Shown in pieces: positions 19,816-28,856 of a stretch of DNA of 64,000 nucleotides. Under the pieces are notes generated by a model that was not told the DNA's origin, searched no databases, and saw only the letters and a program-made list of their open reading frames with translations. Position numbers and translations under genes: made by a program. Positions within the stretch are counted from its first letter, which is position 1; every line of letters starts with the position of its first letter. The DNA is from Caulobacter sp. Lineage in GTDB: Bacteria; Pseudomonadota; Alphaproteobacteria; Caulobacterales; Caulobacteraceae. The stretch spans positions 98,719-162,718 of the forward strand of contig JAUXMY010000017.1 of NCBI GenBank assembly GCA_030683005.1, written 5' to 3'.

Positions 19816-20700
19816 TCAGCCCTTGAGCACGTCGAGCAGCGTCTCGCCGAGGCGCGCGGGCGAGGACGACACGCGGATGCCCGCCGCCTCCATCGCCGCG
19901 ATCTTGTCCTCGGCGCCGCCCTTGCCGCCCGACACGATGGCGCCGGCGTGGCCCATGTGACGGCCCGGAGGGGCGGTGCGGCCGGCGATGAAGCCGACCA
20001 TCGGCTTCTTGCGGCCGCGCTTGGCCTCGTCGATCAGGAACTGGGCGGCGTCTTCTTCCGCCGCGCCGCCGATCTCGCCGATCATGACGATCGACTGGGT
20101 GGCTTCGTCGGCGAGGAACAGCTCCAGCACGTCGATGAACTCGGTGCCCTTGACCGGGTCGCCGCCGATGCCGACGGCCGTGGTCTGGCCAAGGCCCGCG
20201 TTGGTGGTCTGGAACACCGCTTCATAGGTCAGGGTGCCGGAGCGCGAGACGACACCCACCGAGCCCTTGGAGAAGATCGAGCCCGGCATGATGCCGATCT
20301 TGCACTCGCCCGGCGTCAGCACGCCCGGGCAGTTGGGGCCGATCAGGCGCGACTTCGAACCGGCCAGGGCCTTCTTGACCTTGACCATGTCCAGCACCGG
20401 GATGCCTTCGGTGATGCAGACGATCAGGCCGATCTGCGCGTCGATGGCCTCCAGGATGGCGTCGGCCGCGAAAGGCGGCGGGACGTAGATCACCGAGGCG
20501 TCGGCGCCGGTGGCGGCCTTGGCCTCGCCGACGGTGTCGAACATCGGCAGGCCGATGTGGGTCGTGCCGCCTTTGCCCGGCGTCACGCCGCCGACCATCT
20601 TCGTCCCGTAGGCGATGGCCTGTTCGGAGTGGAAGGTCCCCTGGGCGCCGGTGATGCCCTGGCAGATGACCTTGGTGTGGGAGCCGATGAGAATGGACAT
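19816..20700 (-). CDS. sucD: Succinyl-CoA synthetase alpha subunit
   Basis: The 294-residue protein has the CoA-binding N-terminal Rossmann domain ([22 protein letters not shown]) and a C-terminal ligase domain with the phosphorylated active-site histidine in [18 protein letters not shown] (about residue 250). With SucC it converts succinyl-CoA, phosphate and NDP to succinate, CoA and NTP. The ATG shares one base with the sucC stop (TAATG), indicating translational coupling. Length matches the family. A terminator follows. Confidence 0.97.
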   Translation of the reverse strand: MSILIGSHTKVICQGITGAQGTFHSEQAIAYGTKMVGGVTPGKGGTTHIGLPMFDTVGEAKAATGADASVIYVPPPFAADAILEAIDAQIGLIVCITEGIPVLDMVKVKKALAGSKSRLIGPNCPGVLTPGECKIGIMPGSIFSKGSVGVVSRSGTLTYEAVFQTTNAGLGQTTAVGIGGDPVKGTEFIDVLELFLADEATQSIVMIGEIGGAAEEDAAQFLIDEAKRGRKKPMVGFIAGRTAPPGRHMGHAGAIVSGGKGGAEDKIAAMEAAGIRVSSSPARLGETLLDVLKG

Positions 20701-21899
20701 TACTTGGCGCCTCGCACGGCGGCGACGATCTTCTCCGCGCCGTCCGACAGATCGTTGGCGGCGATGACGTTCAGGCCGCTTTCGTTGATGATTTTCTTGC
20801 CCAGCTCGACGTTGGTGCCTTCGAGACGGACGACCAGGGGAACCTTCAGGCCGACTTCCTTGACCGCGGCCACCACGCCCTCGGCGATGATGTCGCAGCG
20901 CATGATGCCGCCGAAGATGTTGACCAGGATGCCCTTCACCGCAGGGTCGGCGGTGATGATCTTGAAGGCCGCGATGACCTTCTCCTTGCTGGCGCCGCCG
21001 CCGACATCGAGGAAGTTGGCCGGCTCGGCGCCGTACAGCTTGATGATGTCCATGGTCGCCATGGCGAGGCCCGCGCCGTTGACCATGCAGCCGATCTCGC
21101 CGTCGAGGGCGATGTAGGCGAGGTCATGCTTGCTGGCTTCGATTTCCTTGGAGTCTTCCTCGGTCTCGTCGCGCAGGGCCTTGATGTCCGGGTGACGATA
21201 GAGGGCGTTGCCGTCGAACGAGACCTTGGCGTCGAGAACGCGCAGGTGATCGTCGGCGGTGACGATGAGGGGGTTCACCTCCAGCATCGCCATGTCCTTG
21301 GCCAGGAACGCCGTATAGAGCTGGGTCAGCAGCGAGGCCGCTTCCTTGGCCAGGCCGCCGGTCAGGCCCAGCGCCTTGGCCAGCGCCCGCTGGTGCGTCG
21401 GCCACACGCCGGTGGCGGGGTCGATGGAGAAGGTGTGGATCTTTTCCGGAGTGTCGTGGGCGACCTCCTCGATATCCATGCCGCCCTCGGTCGAGGCAAC
21501 CACCGAGACCATGCTCGTCTGTCGGTCGACCAGCAGGGAAAGGTAGAATTCCTTGGCGATGGCCGCGCCTTCCTCGATGTAGAGGCGGTTGACCTGCTTG
21601 CCCTTCGGACCGGTCTGGTGGGTCACCAGCACGCGGCCGAGCATTTCCTCGGCGTTGCTGCGGACCTCCGCGACCGACTTGACGACGCGAACGCCGCCCT
21701 TGGCGTCGGGGCCGAGGCCTTCGAAGCGGCCCTTGCCGCGCCCGCCGGCGTGGATCTGGCTCTTCACGACGAAGACCGGCGTGCCGAGCGTCTCGGCGGC
21801 CTTCTGGGCTTCTTCGGGGGTGAAGGCGGCAAAGCCGCGGGGAACGGGGACGCCGAATTCGGCCAGGACGGCCTTGGCCTGATGCTCGTGGATATTCAT
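20700..21899 (-). CDS. sucC: Succinyl-CoA synthetase beta subunit
   Basis: This 399-residue subunit has an N-terminal ATP-grasp fold ([39 protein letters not shown]) and a C-terminal CoA-ligase domain ([43 protein letters not shown]). It binds the nucleotide and succinate and partners SucD. It is the first gene of the sucCD operon, with a roughly 100-bp leader before the TonB-receptor terminator. Length matches the family's usual size. Confidence 0.97.
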   Translation of the reverse strand: MNIHEHQAKAVLAEFGVPVPRGFAAFTPEEAQKAAETLGTPVFVVKSQIHAGGRGKGRFEGLGPDAKGGVRVVKSVAEVRSNAEEMLGRVLVTHQTGPKGKQVNRLYIEEGAAIAKEFYLSLLVDRQTSMVSVVASTEGGMDIEEVAHDTPEKIHTFSIDPATGVWPTHQRALAKALGLTGGLAKEAASLLTQLYTAFLAKDMAMLEVNPLIVTADDHLRVLDAKVSFDGNALYRHPDIKALRDETEEDSKEIEASKHDLAYIALDGEIGCMVNGAGLAMATMDIIKLYGAEPANFLDVGGGASKEKVIAAFKIITADPAVKGILVNIFGGIMRCDIIAEGVVAAVKEVGLKVPLVVRLEGTNVELGKKIINESGLNVIAANDLSDGAEKIVAAVRGAK

Positions 21900-22003
21900 C
21901 GCGCTATTGGGTCTCGCGGATGTCGCTAGGGAAGGCCCGCGGTCGCGGACCGGGGCGGGTTATGGCGCGGTCGGGCGACACGCGCAACCCGATGGAGGCG
22001 ATA

Positions 22004-22037
22004 GGAAAAAAGAACCCCGCCGGTCGCCCGGCGGGGT
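22004..22037 (-). terminator. Intrinsic terminator of the TonB-receptor gene
   Basis: On the minus strand ACCCCGCCGGGCGACCGGCGGGGT folds into a strong hairpin followed by TTCTTTTTTCC. It lies 40 bp after the receptor stop codon and shields sucCD from read-through. Confidence 0.85.
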
Positions 22038-22076
22038 CCAATGTTGCGAATGCGAAGGCCGCGAGGGCCCGGCGTT

Positions 22077-24338
22077 CTAGTACTTCGCCGTCAGGCGCAG
22101 CGTGGCGGTCCTGGGCGCACCGTAGTAGGCGGTGCGGATGCCGCCGACCGACGAGAATTCCTGCGCGTCGGTCTTGTAGAGCTCGTCGGTGATGTTCTGG
22201 CCGTACAGGCCGACGGTGTAGCGGCGGTCGCCGCTTTCCCACACGGCGCGGGCGTCCCAGATCCAGTGGTCGTCGTCCCACATGCCGGGCAGCCGGGTCG
22301 TGGTGATGCCCGCCGTGTTATCGACCGCGAGCGCCATTTCCGACCGGTACTTGGCCTGGGCGCCGACGATCAGCGAGCCGTTGTCGCCGAGGTCGAAAGT
22401 GTACTGGCCGCCGTAGCGGGCGGTCCACTTGGGCGCGAACGCCGGCGTCTGGAACGCGCGGCTGCCACCGGTGCCGGTGAAGCGGGCATCGTCAAAGTCT
22501 TCGTACTCCGCGTTCAGCATGCCGATCTGGGCGTCGAGCAGCAGGCCGCGAACCGGGCGGGCGACCGCCTCGACCTCGAAGCCCGACGTCTTCAGGCTGC
22601 CGGCGTTGATGACCGTCAGTTCGGGGCTCGGCAGGCTGGTTCCGGGGTCGATCACGGTTCCCGACACGCGGGCCTGGAAGTCCTGGTAGTCGTTGGTGAA
22701 GGCGGTGAGGTTCAGCAGGTAGCGACCGCCGGCCCAGGTCGTCTTCACCCCGGCTTCGTAGCTGGTGACCTCTTCGGGATCGTAGGGCGCCTGTTCGCCC
22801 GGGTTGTTGGCCCGGCCGTTGAAGCCGCCGGACTTGAAGCCCTTGGAGCCGCGCAGATAGAGGGTGATGTTCTCGGCGGCCTTCCAGCGGACGTCGACCA
22901 TCGGCGAGACGTCTTCCCAGGTCTCGGTCAGGTTCTTGAAGGCGAACGCCGGGTCGGCCGTGAACAGCGCGAACGACGAGAAGGTCGAGGTGCTGCGCGA
23001 GTAGGTCTTCTCTTCGTTGGTGTAACGAACCCCGCCGGTGACCTGGACGGCGTCGGTGATGTCGAAGCTGACGTTGACGTAGGCAGCCTTGCTAGTGGTC
23101 TCCAGATCGTCGTCGACCGTCCGCATGAAGGTGGCGTTGCCGAACGCCGCCCCGAGGAAGTCGTCGGCGTAGGCTTCCTGATGCGAGTCGATCTGCTCGT
23201 TCATCCAGTAGACGCCGCCGACGACGGTCCAGGGACCGTCTTCATAGGTCAGCTGGAATTCCTGGCTGGTCTGGTTCTGGTTCACGCCGACAAACACGTC
23301 GCCCAACTCCAGCTGGGTGGCGTCGATATCGATATAGTCGTCGGTTTCCAGGTTGCGGTAGGCGGTGATCGACTTCAGGGACAGGGCGTCGCTGATGGCC
23401 CAGGTCACCGTGCCGGCGAAGCCGTAGTGGGTCAGCTCTGTCGAGTTCGGCAGGCCCGGGGAGGCCCTGGTCTTGAAGTCATAAGCGGGCGGCGGGCTGG
23501 CGACGGCAAGCAGCGGCACGCCGAGAATGGTCGTCAGGGTGCTGGTCGCCTGGCCCACGGACATGGCCGCATCGTCGCGGCTGTAGTCGGCGGACAGGTC
23601 GACGCGGATGTCGTCGGACGGCTTCCAGGTCGCCGCGGCGCGGACAGCCCAGGTGTTCTTGTCGTTGTACTCTTCGCCGGTGACGGGATCCTCGACAAAG
23701 CCGTCGCGCTTGGACACCAGGCCCGCAACGCCGAGCGACAGCGTGTCGCTGACCGGGCCGGAGACCGAGCCCTTAAGCTCCATCTGATTGTAGCTGCCGT
23801 AGGCGGCCGAGACGCCGGCGCGGAAGTCGTCGCCGGGCTTGCGGGTGACCACCTTCAGCGCGCCGCCGATGGTGTTCTTGCCGTACAGGGTGCCTTGCGG
23901 ACCGCGCAGGACCTCGACGCGCTCCAGGTCGAACAGGTCGAACTGGGTGCCACGAATCCGGCTGTAGTAGACGTCGTCGACATAGACGCCGATGGCCGGG
24001 TCGAAGGTCTGCAGCGCGTCGGGCTGGCCGATGCCGCGGATGAAGATGTTGGTCGCGTTCGAAGAGCCGCGCCCCTGGGAGATGTTCACGTTCGGAACCG
24101 CGCCTTGCAGGCCGGTCACGTCGGTGACCTGCAGCCGCTCAAGCGAGGCTTCGCTGAAGGCCGAGACGGCGCCCGGCACATCCTGAAGATTTTCCTCCGT
24201 CCGCCGCGCGGTGACCACGACCGCTTCGACTTCCGTGCCGACGCCCGTCGCTGCGGGAGCATCCTGTGCGACGGCGAAGGTCGCGCACGCACTCCAGGCG
24301 GCGCCGGCCAGCAAAGCAGCCTTGAACATCGTCCTCAT
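22077..24338 (-). CDS. TonB-dependent outer-membrane receptor
   Basis: The 753-residue protein has a signal peptide (MRTMFKAALLAGAAWSACATFAVAQ), a TonB-box-like segment (EVEAVVVTARR), a plug domain (TNIFIRGIGQPDALQTFDPAIGVYVDD; VEVLRGPQGTLYGKNTIGG), and a 22-stranded-type barrel ending in aromatic-terminal TLRLTAKY. Such receptors take up siderophores, cobalamin, sugars or aromatic/hydrophobic compounds. The plug text is of the class common for non-siderophore substrates in Caulobacterales and Sphingomonadales. Neighbouring TetR and carotenoid oxygenase genes suggest a hydrophobic polyene or stilbene-like ligand, as inference. Two palindromes lie between it and the TetR gene. Confidence 0.93.
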   Translation of the reverse strand: MRTMFKAALLAGAAWSACATFAVAQDAPAATGVGTEVEAVVVTARRTEENLQDVPGAVSAFSEASLERLQVTDVTGLQGAVPNVNISQGRGSSNATNIFIRGIGQPDALQTFDPAIGVYVDDVYYSRIRGTQFDLFDLERVEVLRGPQGTLYGKNTIGGALKVVTRKPGDDFRAGVSAAYGSYNQMELKGSVSGPVSDTLSLGVAGLVSKRDGFVEDPVTGEEYNDKNTWAVRAAATWKPSDDIRVDLSADYSRDDAAMSVGQATSTLTTILGVPLLAVASPPPAYDFKTRASPGLPNSTELTHYGFAGTVTWAISDALSLKSITAYRNLETDDYIDIDATQLELGDVFVGVNQNQTSQEFQLTYEDGPWTVVGGVYWMNEQIDSHQEAYADDFLGAAFGNATFMRTVDDDLETTSKAAYVNVSFDITDAVQVTGGVRYTNEEKTYSRSTSTFSSFALFTADPAFAFKNLTETWEDVSPMVDVRWKAAENITLYLRGSKGFKSGGFNGRANNPGEQAPYDPEEVTSYEAGVKTTWAGGRYLLNLTAFTNDYQDFQARVSGTVIDPGTSLPSPELTVINAGSLKTSGFEVEAVARPVRGLLLDAQIGMLNAEYEDFDDARFTGTGGSRAFQTPAFAPKWTARYGGQYTFDLGDNGSLIVGAQAKYRSEMALAVDNTAGITTTRLPGMWDDDHWIWDARAVWESGDRRYTVGLYGQNITDELYKTDAQEFSSVGGIRTAYYGAPRTATLRLTAKY

Positions 24339-24362
24339 TGTCGTCCTCCCATGCGATCCCTT

Positions 24363-24380
24363 TTTGACGGGATCGTCAAA
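24363..24380. promoter_or_regulatory. Perfect inverted repeat in the TonB-receptor leader
   Basis: TTTGACG-GGAT-CGTCAAA is a perfect 7-bp inverted repeat beginning 25 bp upstream of the receptor ATG. Symmetry, spacing and position fit an operator or a leader hairpin. The adjacent TetR gene is an obvious candidate binder; this is inference. Confidence 0.45.
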
Positions 24381-24470
24381 GTTTCAAATTCACCAGAACG
24401 CGAATTGTGAGAGGACCATCATCCAAGCCGGGCGCGAGCGGAAGGGGGCCCGCGAGCGCACGCCGTTATT

Positions 24471-24488
24471 TTTCACCATGTGATGAAA
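24471..24488. promoter_or_regulatory. Imperfect TetR-type operator palindrome
   Basis: TTTCACCATGTGATGAAA is an 18-bp near-palindrome (7 of 9 half-site positions match), 27 bp past the TetR stop codon and about 130 bp before the receptor ATG. Size and symmetry suit a TetR-family dimer site. Binding is not shown. Confidence 0.4.
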
Positions 24489-24515
24489 TGGCGCCACACG
24501 GGAGCCATGATCGCC

Positions 24516-25211
24516 TCAGGCGCGCGCCTTGCGGATCACCGCCTCGAAGCCCGCCGCGCAGTAGGTGTAGAGGCGCTGGCGGACCGCCTCCAGGTCGCTG
24601 GACTGACACAGGCCGTTGGAGAGCTGGTCGATGCGGCCGGTCTCCGCCACCGACAGGGTCATCGAGCCGGTCAGGAACTGGTAGCTCCAGTAGAGGTCGG
24701 CGAGGTCTGCCTCGGGCAGGGCGCGCTTGAGCGTGTCGATCAGCTGCTGGACGACCGGATCAAAGAAGCGGTGCATCACCTCTCCGCCCCAGGCGGGCGT
24801 GGTGTTGATCTGGGCGACGAGCCCAAACCAGTTCTTCCAGCCCGGGCCGCCGGTCAGGGCGCGCTCGACCAGCGGGTCGATGAAGGCGGCGATCACGCCC
24901 TCGGCGGTCATGGTCCCCGGATGCGCCGCCTCATAGGCGGTCATCGCCTGGGCCCGCTCCTGGTTCAGGATCTCGGCCCGGCGCAGCAGCACCGCGTCGA
25001 ACAGCTCGCGCTTGGCGCCGAAGTAGTAGTGGATCAGGGCGGTGTCGACGCCGGCCTCTGACGCCACCTGACGGGTGGTGACGCCGTAGAAGCCGTGACG
25101 CGAGAACAGGCCCTCGGCCGAATCGAGAATCGCCGCCTTCAGGTCCAGGCCCGTCCCCTTGGAGGGGCGGCCTCTGCCGCCGGAGCGGGCGCGGGGCTTG
25201 GCTGCGGTCAT
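24516..25211 (-). CDS. TetR/AcrR family transcriptional regulator
   Basis: The 231-residue protein has a basic N-terminal extension (MTAAKPRARSGGRGRPSKG), then a TetR helix-turn-helix: KAAILDSAEGLFSRHGFYGVTTRQVASEAGVDTALIHYYFGAKRELFDAVL (about residues 25-75). A helical ligand-binding C-domain follows. These are usually ligand-released repressors. It is directly upstream of the TonB-receptor gene on the same strand, with palindromes between, so local control of receptor expression is the simplest model. The ligand is unknown. Confidence 0.9.
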   Translation of the reverse strand: MTAAKPRARSGGRGRPSKGTGLDLKAAILDSAEGLFSRHGFYGVTTRQVASEAGVDTALIHYYFGAKRELFDAVLLRRAEILNQERAQAMTAYEAAHPGTMTAEGVIAAFIDPLVERALTGGPGWKNWFGLVAQINTTPAWGGEVMHRFFDPVVQQLIDTLKRALPEADLADLYWSYQFLTGSMTLSVAETGRIDQLSNGLCQSSDLEAVRQRLYTYCAAGFEAVIRKARA

Positions 25212-25286
25212 CGCGCGTCCTGACGCCCGCCGATCCGCCGGGCCTGACCGGGATAGCCCCCGGGCGGCGTCGGTGGCAAGGCCGTC

Positions 25287-25817
25287 TCAGCCGAAGACCA
25301 GCCGCCACATCAGCCGGCCGGGCAGGAAGGTGAAAGCGCCCGCCACTAGAGACCCGCCCACGAAGATGCCGGTCATGGTCTTGCGGTGGACGTCGATCCG
25401 ATGCCTGCGCGCCGCCAGGACGCCGATCGGGAGAACGATCAGGACCCAGCCGCTGAGCAGGTGAATCAGCGACCAGAAATCCCCGTTGATCCCGACGATG
25501 AACAGCGACGAGATCGCTGTCGTCGCCATCAGGACCACCCAGATCCAGCCGGCGGTGCGATGGGAGGCGCGGCCCTTGCGCATCGAGAAGATCAGGCCGC
25601 CCAGCGCTACCGTGCCCAGCGCGGCGAGGATGTGCAGTTGCACCACCATCGGCTGGGCGGCGAACAGGCTGAGGTCGGGGCCATGAAGCCGGCCAGCCCC
25701 GGCTACGGCCAGCATGCGCGGACCGAGCAGGACGGCCGTCGTCAGGACCGCCGCGGCGACCAGGGCGAAGCCGGCGTTGCGGCTGGACGGCAGGATGCGG
25801 GAGCGTTGCACGGTCAT
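25287..25817 (-). CDS. DUF2306 family four-TM membrane protein
   Basis: The 176-residue protein shows about four TM helices (FALVAAAVLTTAVLLGPRML, VVQLHILAALGTVALGGLIF, GWIWVVLMATTAISSLFIV, HLLSGWVLIVLPIGVLAA) and paired histidines (QLHIL, ASHRTAGW, LIHLLSG, DVHRKTM), as in DUF2306 and related heme-type membrane proteins. The spread of intramembrane His suggests possible heme or redox function, unproven. The ATG lies three bases after the carotenoid oxygenase stop, so the two are cotranscribed. Confidence 0.75.
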   Translation of the reverse strand: MTVQRSRILPSSRNAGFALVAAAVLTTAVLLGPRMLAVAGAGRLHGPDLSLFAAQPMVVQLHILAALGTVALGGLIFSMRKGRASHRTAGWIWVVLMATTAISSLFIVGINGDFWSLIHLLSGWVLIVLPIGVLAARRHRIDVHRKTMTGIFVGGSLVAGAFTFLPGRLMWRLVFG

Positions 25818-25820
25818 GGC

Positions 25821-27278
25821 TCAGGCTCCGACAAAGAGGCCGTGGAAGGTGACGGGCAGCGCGACACCGGCGGCCCAGCTGACCAGCGGTCCGGCGGCAA
25901 CACGTCGGGCGTCGAACGCATGCAGCTCCGTGCGGCGGGCGGCGAGGTTGATGCTCGTGCCGACCAGCCAGCCGTCGAACTCGGCCTCGCCGCCGGGTCG
26001 CGGAACGAAGACCATTTCCTCGACGATGTGGCCGGGGCCGAAGTCGTAGGCGTCGCTCCTGCCCGTCTTCCAGTCTGTCACCGCGACCGCCTGCATCAGC
26101 GGGTGGATGTCGGCGCCCCGGGTCAGGTGGACCGTGCGGCGGCGGGCCAGCCCGGCGAAGCGCGGATCGGCCCGTGGGAACTCCCCGGACTGACCGGTCC
26201 GGGTGATGTCGACCGCGCCGCCCGGCCGCAGCGTGACCAGCGCCATGGCCGGATCGGCCCCGGCGACATCGCGGCCGGTGATGATCGCCGCGCCGCCTTC
26301 GATGGCGAACGAGGGGTCCTTGTCGAGGGCGGCGTCGAAGCGGATCGTCCCGTCCGCCTCTTCCCAGGCGTCACCCAGATGAAAGAAGAAGAAGGGTGGC
26401 GCCTCGAAGATTCGACGCTTGCTGAAGTCCCCCTTGTCGACGACCAGGATCTGCGTCCCCAGGTCCGGCCGCCAGCTGAGGCTGTCCTTGTAGGGCATGG
26501 CGAAGCGGTCCTGGATCCAGGGCTGCAGCACAATGACCAGATGCCGCGCCGTGGCGGTGAAGTCGTGGATGTAGCTGGCGCGCGGCAGGCTGATCGGCTC
26601 GGCTGCCTCCAGCGCGCCGTCCGGCGCCAGCCGCCAGACGATGGCCTTCTGGCCGAACAGGCCCAGATTCCAGACGCGGCCGCCCGGCTCGACCCGCGGA
26701 TGGGCGAGGAACGGCATGTGGGCCAGATCCGGCCGTAGGGTCTTGAAACCCTTCGTCTCCAGCGTGACGGGGTCGAAGCCCATGGGCGAGCCGGACTCCC
26801 AAAGCGCCCACATCTCGCCGCCCGCCGCCATCACCGAGATGTTGGCCGGGTTTGCGTCATCGTTGTTCGCGCCGCGGGCGCCCTTGCGGTGCGGCGTACC
26901 GAAGCCGGGCGTGACGACGCCGTTCGCCGCCGTGTCGGCGCGACGCTTGGGCGTGTCGAGGAAGCGGGCGGCCAGGCTGGCCTGACCCTCGTCGATCCGG
27001 AACGCGCGGACCATGCCGTCGCCGTCGAACCAGTGCAGGGCCGATCCGCCCGGACGATGGAACTTCGCCGGTCCGTTGCGGAACAGGGTCCCCGAGAGGG
27101 CGACCGGCGCGCGCCCGTGCAGGCGCCGCAGCGCCTGACGCGGAATGTCGGCCTCGACATCGGCGACGCCGAGGGTCCAGTCCCCGGCGCTGGCCGCCGC
27201 GGCGTGCAGGACATCGGGGCCCAGCGCGACGGCGGCGATGCCGGCGGCGGCGGTGGAGAGAAACGAGCGGCGATCCAT
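25821..27278 (-). CDS. Carotenoid (polyene/stilbene) cleavage oxygenase, Tat-exported
   Basis: This 485-residue member of the carotenoid oxygenase/RPE65 family begins with a twin-arginine signal (MDRRSFLSTAAAGIAAVAL). The four iron-binding histidines of the seven-bladed propeller are visible in order: LAHPRV (His193), SYIHDF (His238), FFHLGD (His300) and the C-terminal FHGLF (His479). GTLFRNGPAKF near residue 65 is also family-typical. Such non-heme Fe(II) enzymes split conjugated double bonds of carotenoids, apocarotenoids or lignostilbenes using O2. The likely operon DUF2141 - this gene - DUF2306, beside a TetR/TonB-receptor pair, suggests periplasmic use of an imported hydrophobic substrate. 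Substrate not determinable. Confidence 0.9.
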   Translation of the reverse strand: MDRRSFLSTAAAGIAAVALGPDVLHAAAASAGDWTLGVADVEADIPRQALRRLHGRAPVALSGTLFRNGPAKFHRPGGSALHWFDGDGMVRAFRIDEGQASLAARFLDTPKRRADTAANGVVTPGFGTPHRKGARGANNDDANPANISVMAAGGEMWALWESGSPMGFDPVTLETKGFKTLRPDLAHMPFLAHPRVEPGGRVWNLGLFGQKAIVWRLAPDGALEAAEPISLPRASYIHDFTATARHLVIVLQPWIQDRFAMPYKDSLSWRPDLGTQILVVDKGDFSKRRIFEAPPFFFFHLGDAWEEADGTIRFDAALDKDPSFAIEGGAAIITGRDVAGADPAMALVTLRPGGAVDITRTGQSGEFPRADPRFAGLARRRTVHLTRGADIHPLMQAVAVTDWKTGRSDAYDFGPGHIVEEMVFVPRPGGEAEFDGWLVGTSINLAARRTELHAFDARRVAAGPLVSWAAGVALPVTFHGLFVGA

Positions 27279-27307
27279 GGCGGAGGCTCCGGCGTTCAGC
27301 GAGCGGA

Positions 27308-27787
27308 TCAGTCGATGGTGATGACGGTGGCGGCCTCGCCGGCGACCTCGAAGGCCGCGTCGCTCCAGGCCGCCGGCCCGAAGGCGCCGCGGGCGTCGTT
27401 TGAGAAGGCGAACGGCTCGGTCGGGATGCCGAAGGGGTTGGCGGCCATTTTCCCGTCGCCGTCGACGTCATGGAAAACCCGGATCGCGTAGCGACCGGGC
27501 TGCAGTCCGGTGAGGGTCGTCGACACGCTGTCGCCGGTCACCGGCAGGACGAACTGGGCCGCAGGCTCGCCGCCCTTGCCGCCATAGGCCGCCTCGCTGG
27601 CGAACAGCTGGCCGCGAAGCTCGCCGGTGGGTTGGCTGATGCCCTGGAAGGTGATTGTCAGGCTGGCCGGCGCCGTGGCCGCCTCCTGCGCATGGGCGAT
27701 GTCCAGCGGCATCGCGGCGAGCGTCACGCCGTGCAGGGTCGCGATTGACAGGAAGAGAGCGGCGGTCTTCATCCGGGGAGAGGTCAT
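27308..27787 (-). CDS. DUF2141 secreted protein
   Basis: The protein is about 159 residues from ATG 27787 (MTSPRMKTAALFLSIATLHG...); the ORF-track start upstream is less likely because no signal peptide would then lead. A signal peptide ending near AHAQ is followed by a DUF2141 beta-sandwich: SLTITFQGISQPTGELRGQLFAS, then TLTGLQPGRYAIRVFHDVDGDGKMAANPFGIPTEPFAFS. The DVDGDGKM loop looks like a calcium-type acidic loop. Function unknown. It starts the minus-strand cluster with the carotenoid oxygenase 30 bp downstream, which suggests a shared periplasmic pathway. Confidence 0.85.
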   Translation of the reverse strand: MTSPRMKTAALFLSIATLHGVTLAAMPLDIAHAQEAATAPASLTITFQGISQPTGELRGQLFASEAAYGGKGGEPAAQFVLPVTGDSVSTTLTGLQPGRYAIRVFHDVDGDGKMAANPFGIPTEPFAFSNDARGAFGPAAWSDAAFEVAGEAATVITID

Positions 27788-27929
27788 CTGGGTCTGCCTG
27801 TGCTGGCGGGTTGTCGATGACGGAAGGCTTAGGGGAACCCACCTGGACACGCAGCCGCCGATACGCGGGAAGGCCGGCGAGGTTCGCGAAACGACGCCAG
27901 GCGCCGTTCACGCTTCGTGGATCGCCGCG

Positions 27930-28664
27930 GTGCTGACATCGCGGCATACGCGCGGCCTGTTGATCGCGGTCGGCGCGGGCGTGTTCATGGCCGTTGTCGG
28001 CGCCTTCGGCAGCGGCGAGGCGCCCTTCTGGCAACGTCTCGCTTACTGGGTCACGGCCCTGCTGACCGGCGGACTGGGCGGCGCCCTGGTGTCCGAACTG
28101 GTCGACCGCGGCGGCTGGCTGGAGGATCGCCCGATGCTGCAGGGTTCGGTGATCGCGGTCGCCCTGTGCGTTCCGCTCACCCTGGCGATCTGGGCGCTCA
28201 CCGGCGTGTTCTTCAGCGGCATCGCCCACCTGGAAGACCTGAAGTACTTCGTCGGCCCCGTGTTTGTGGTGACCTGCGCGATGACCGCCCTGAACTACTT
28301 CACCCAGCGGGCTCCCGCCGAAACCCACGCCGCGCCCGCCGGCGCGGCCCCGCCGCGCTTCCTCGAACGCCTGCCCGCCAAACTCCGCGGCGCGGAGATC
28401 CATGCGGTCGAGGCCCAGGATCATTACCTGCGGCTGCACACCAGCAAGGGGCAGGACCTGATCCTGATGCGGCTGTCCGACGCCGTCGCCGAGCTGGAGG
28501 GCCTGGAGGGCGCGCAGGTGCACCGTTCGTGGTGGGTCGCCCGCGAGGCTGTCGCTGACGCCCGCCGCGGCGACGGCAAGGCCACCCTGACCCTGACCGG
28601 CGGCGTCCAGGTTCCCGTCAGCCGCGCCTACGCCAGAGCCCTGCGCGAAGCCGGCTGGTTCTGA
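27930..28664 (+). CDS. Membrane-bound LytTR-family DNA-binding regulator
   Basis: The C-terminal ~100 residues form a LytTR domain (IHAVEAQDHYLRLHTSKGQDLILMRLSDAVAELEG...GAQVHRSWWVAREAV...VPVSRAYARALREAGWF). The N-terminal part has about four TM helices (GLLIAVGAGVFMAVVGAF, YWVTALLTGGLGGALVSEL, VIAVALCVPLTLAIWALTGVF, FVGPVFVVTCAMTALNYF). This membrane LytTR type is frequent in Caulobacterales; signals are unknown. No ATG fits: the ORF-track ATG at 27627 overlaps DUF2141 antisense. GTG 27930 is proposed, with CTG 27843 an alternative. It is divergent from DUF2141 and upstream of folE. Confidence 0.82.
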   Translation: MLTSRHTRGLLIAVGAGVFMAVVGAFGSGEAPFWQRLAYWVTALLTGGLGGALVSELVDRGGWLEDRPMLQGSVIAVALCVPLTLAIWALTGVFFSGIAHLEDLKYFVGPVFVVTCAMTALNYFTQRAPAETHAAPAGAAPPRFLERLPAKLRGAEIHAVEAQDHYLRLHTSKGQDLILMRLSDAVAELEGLEGAQVHRSWWVAREAVADARRGDGKATLTLTGGVQVPVSRAYARALREAGWF

Positions 28665-28856
28665 GGCCCCGGGCGCGACACGAAAACGGGATTCGATCCG
28701 ACCGTCGCCGGCCTGCGTATGCGGGACAGGCGACGCGCAACCGATAGCATTGGCTTGAAGACGCGCGCCTGACGTACAAACAACGTCCGAGCGGTCGCAA
28801 GGACCGTCTGGTCGGCCCCATGGGCCACAAGGCCGGAAAAGAAGAATGGAGACCCG

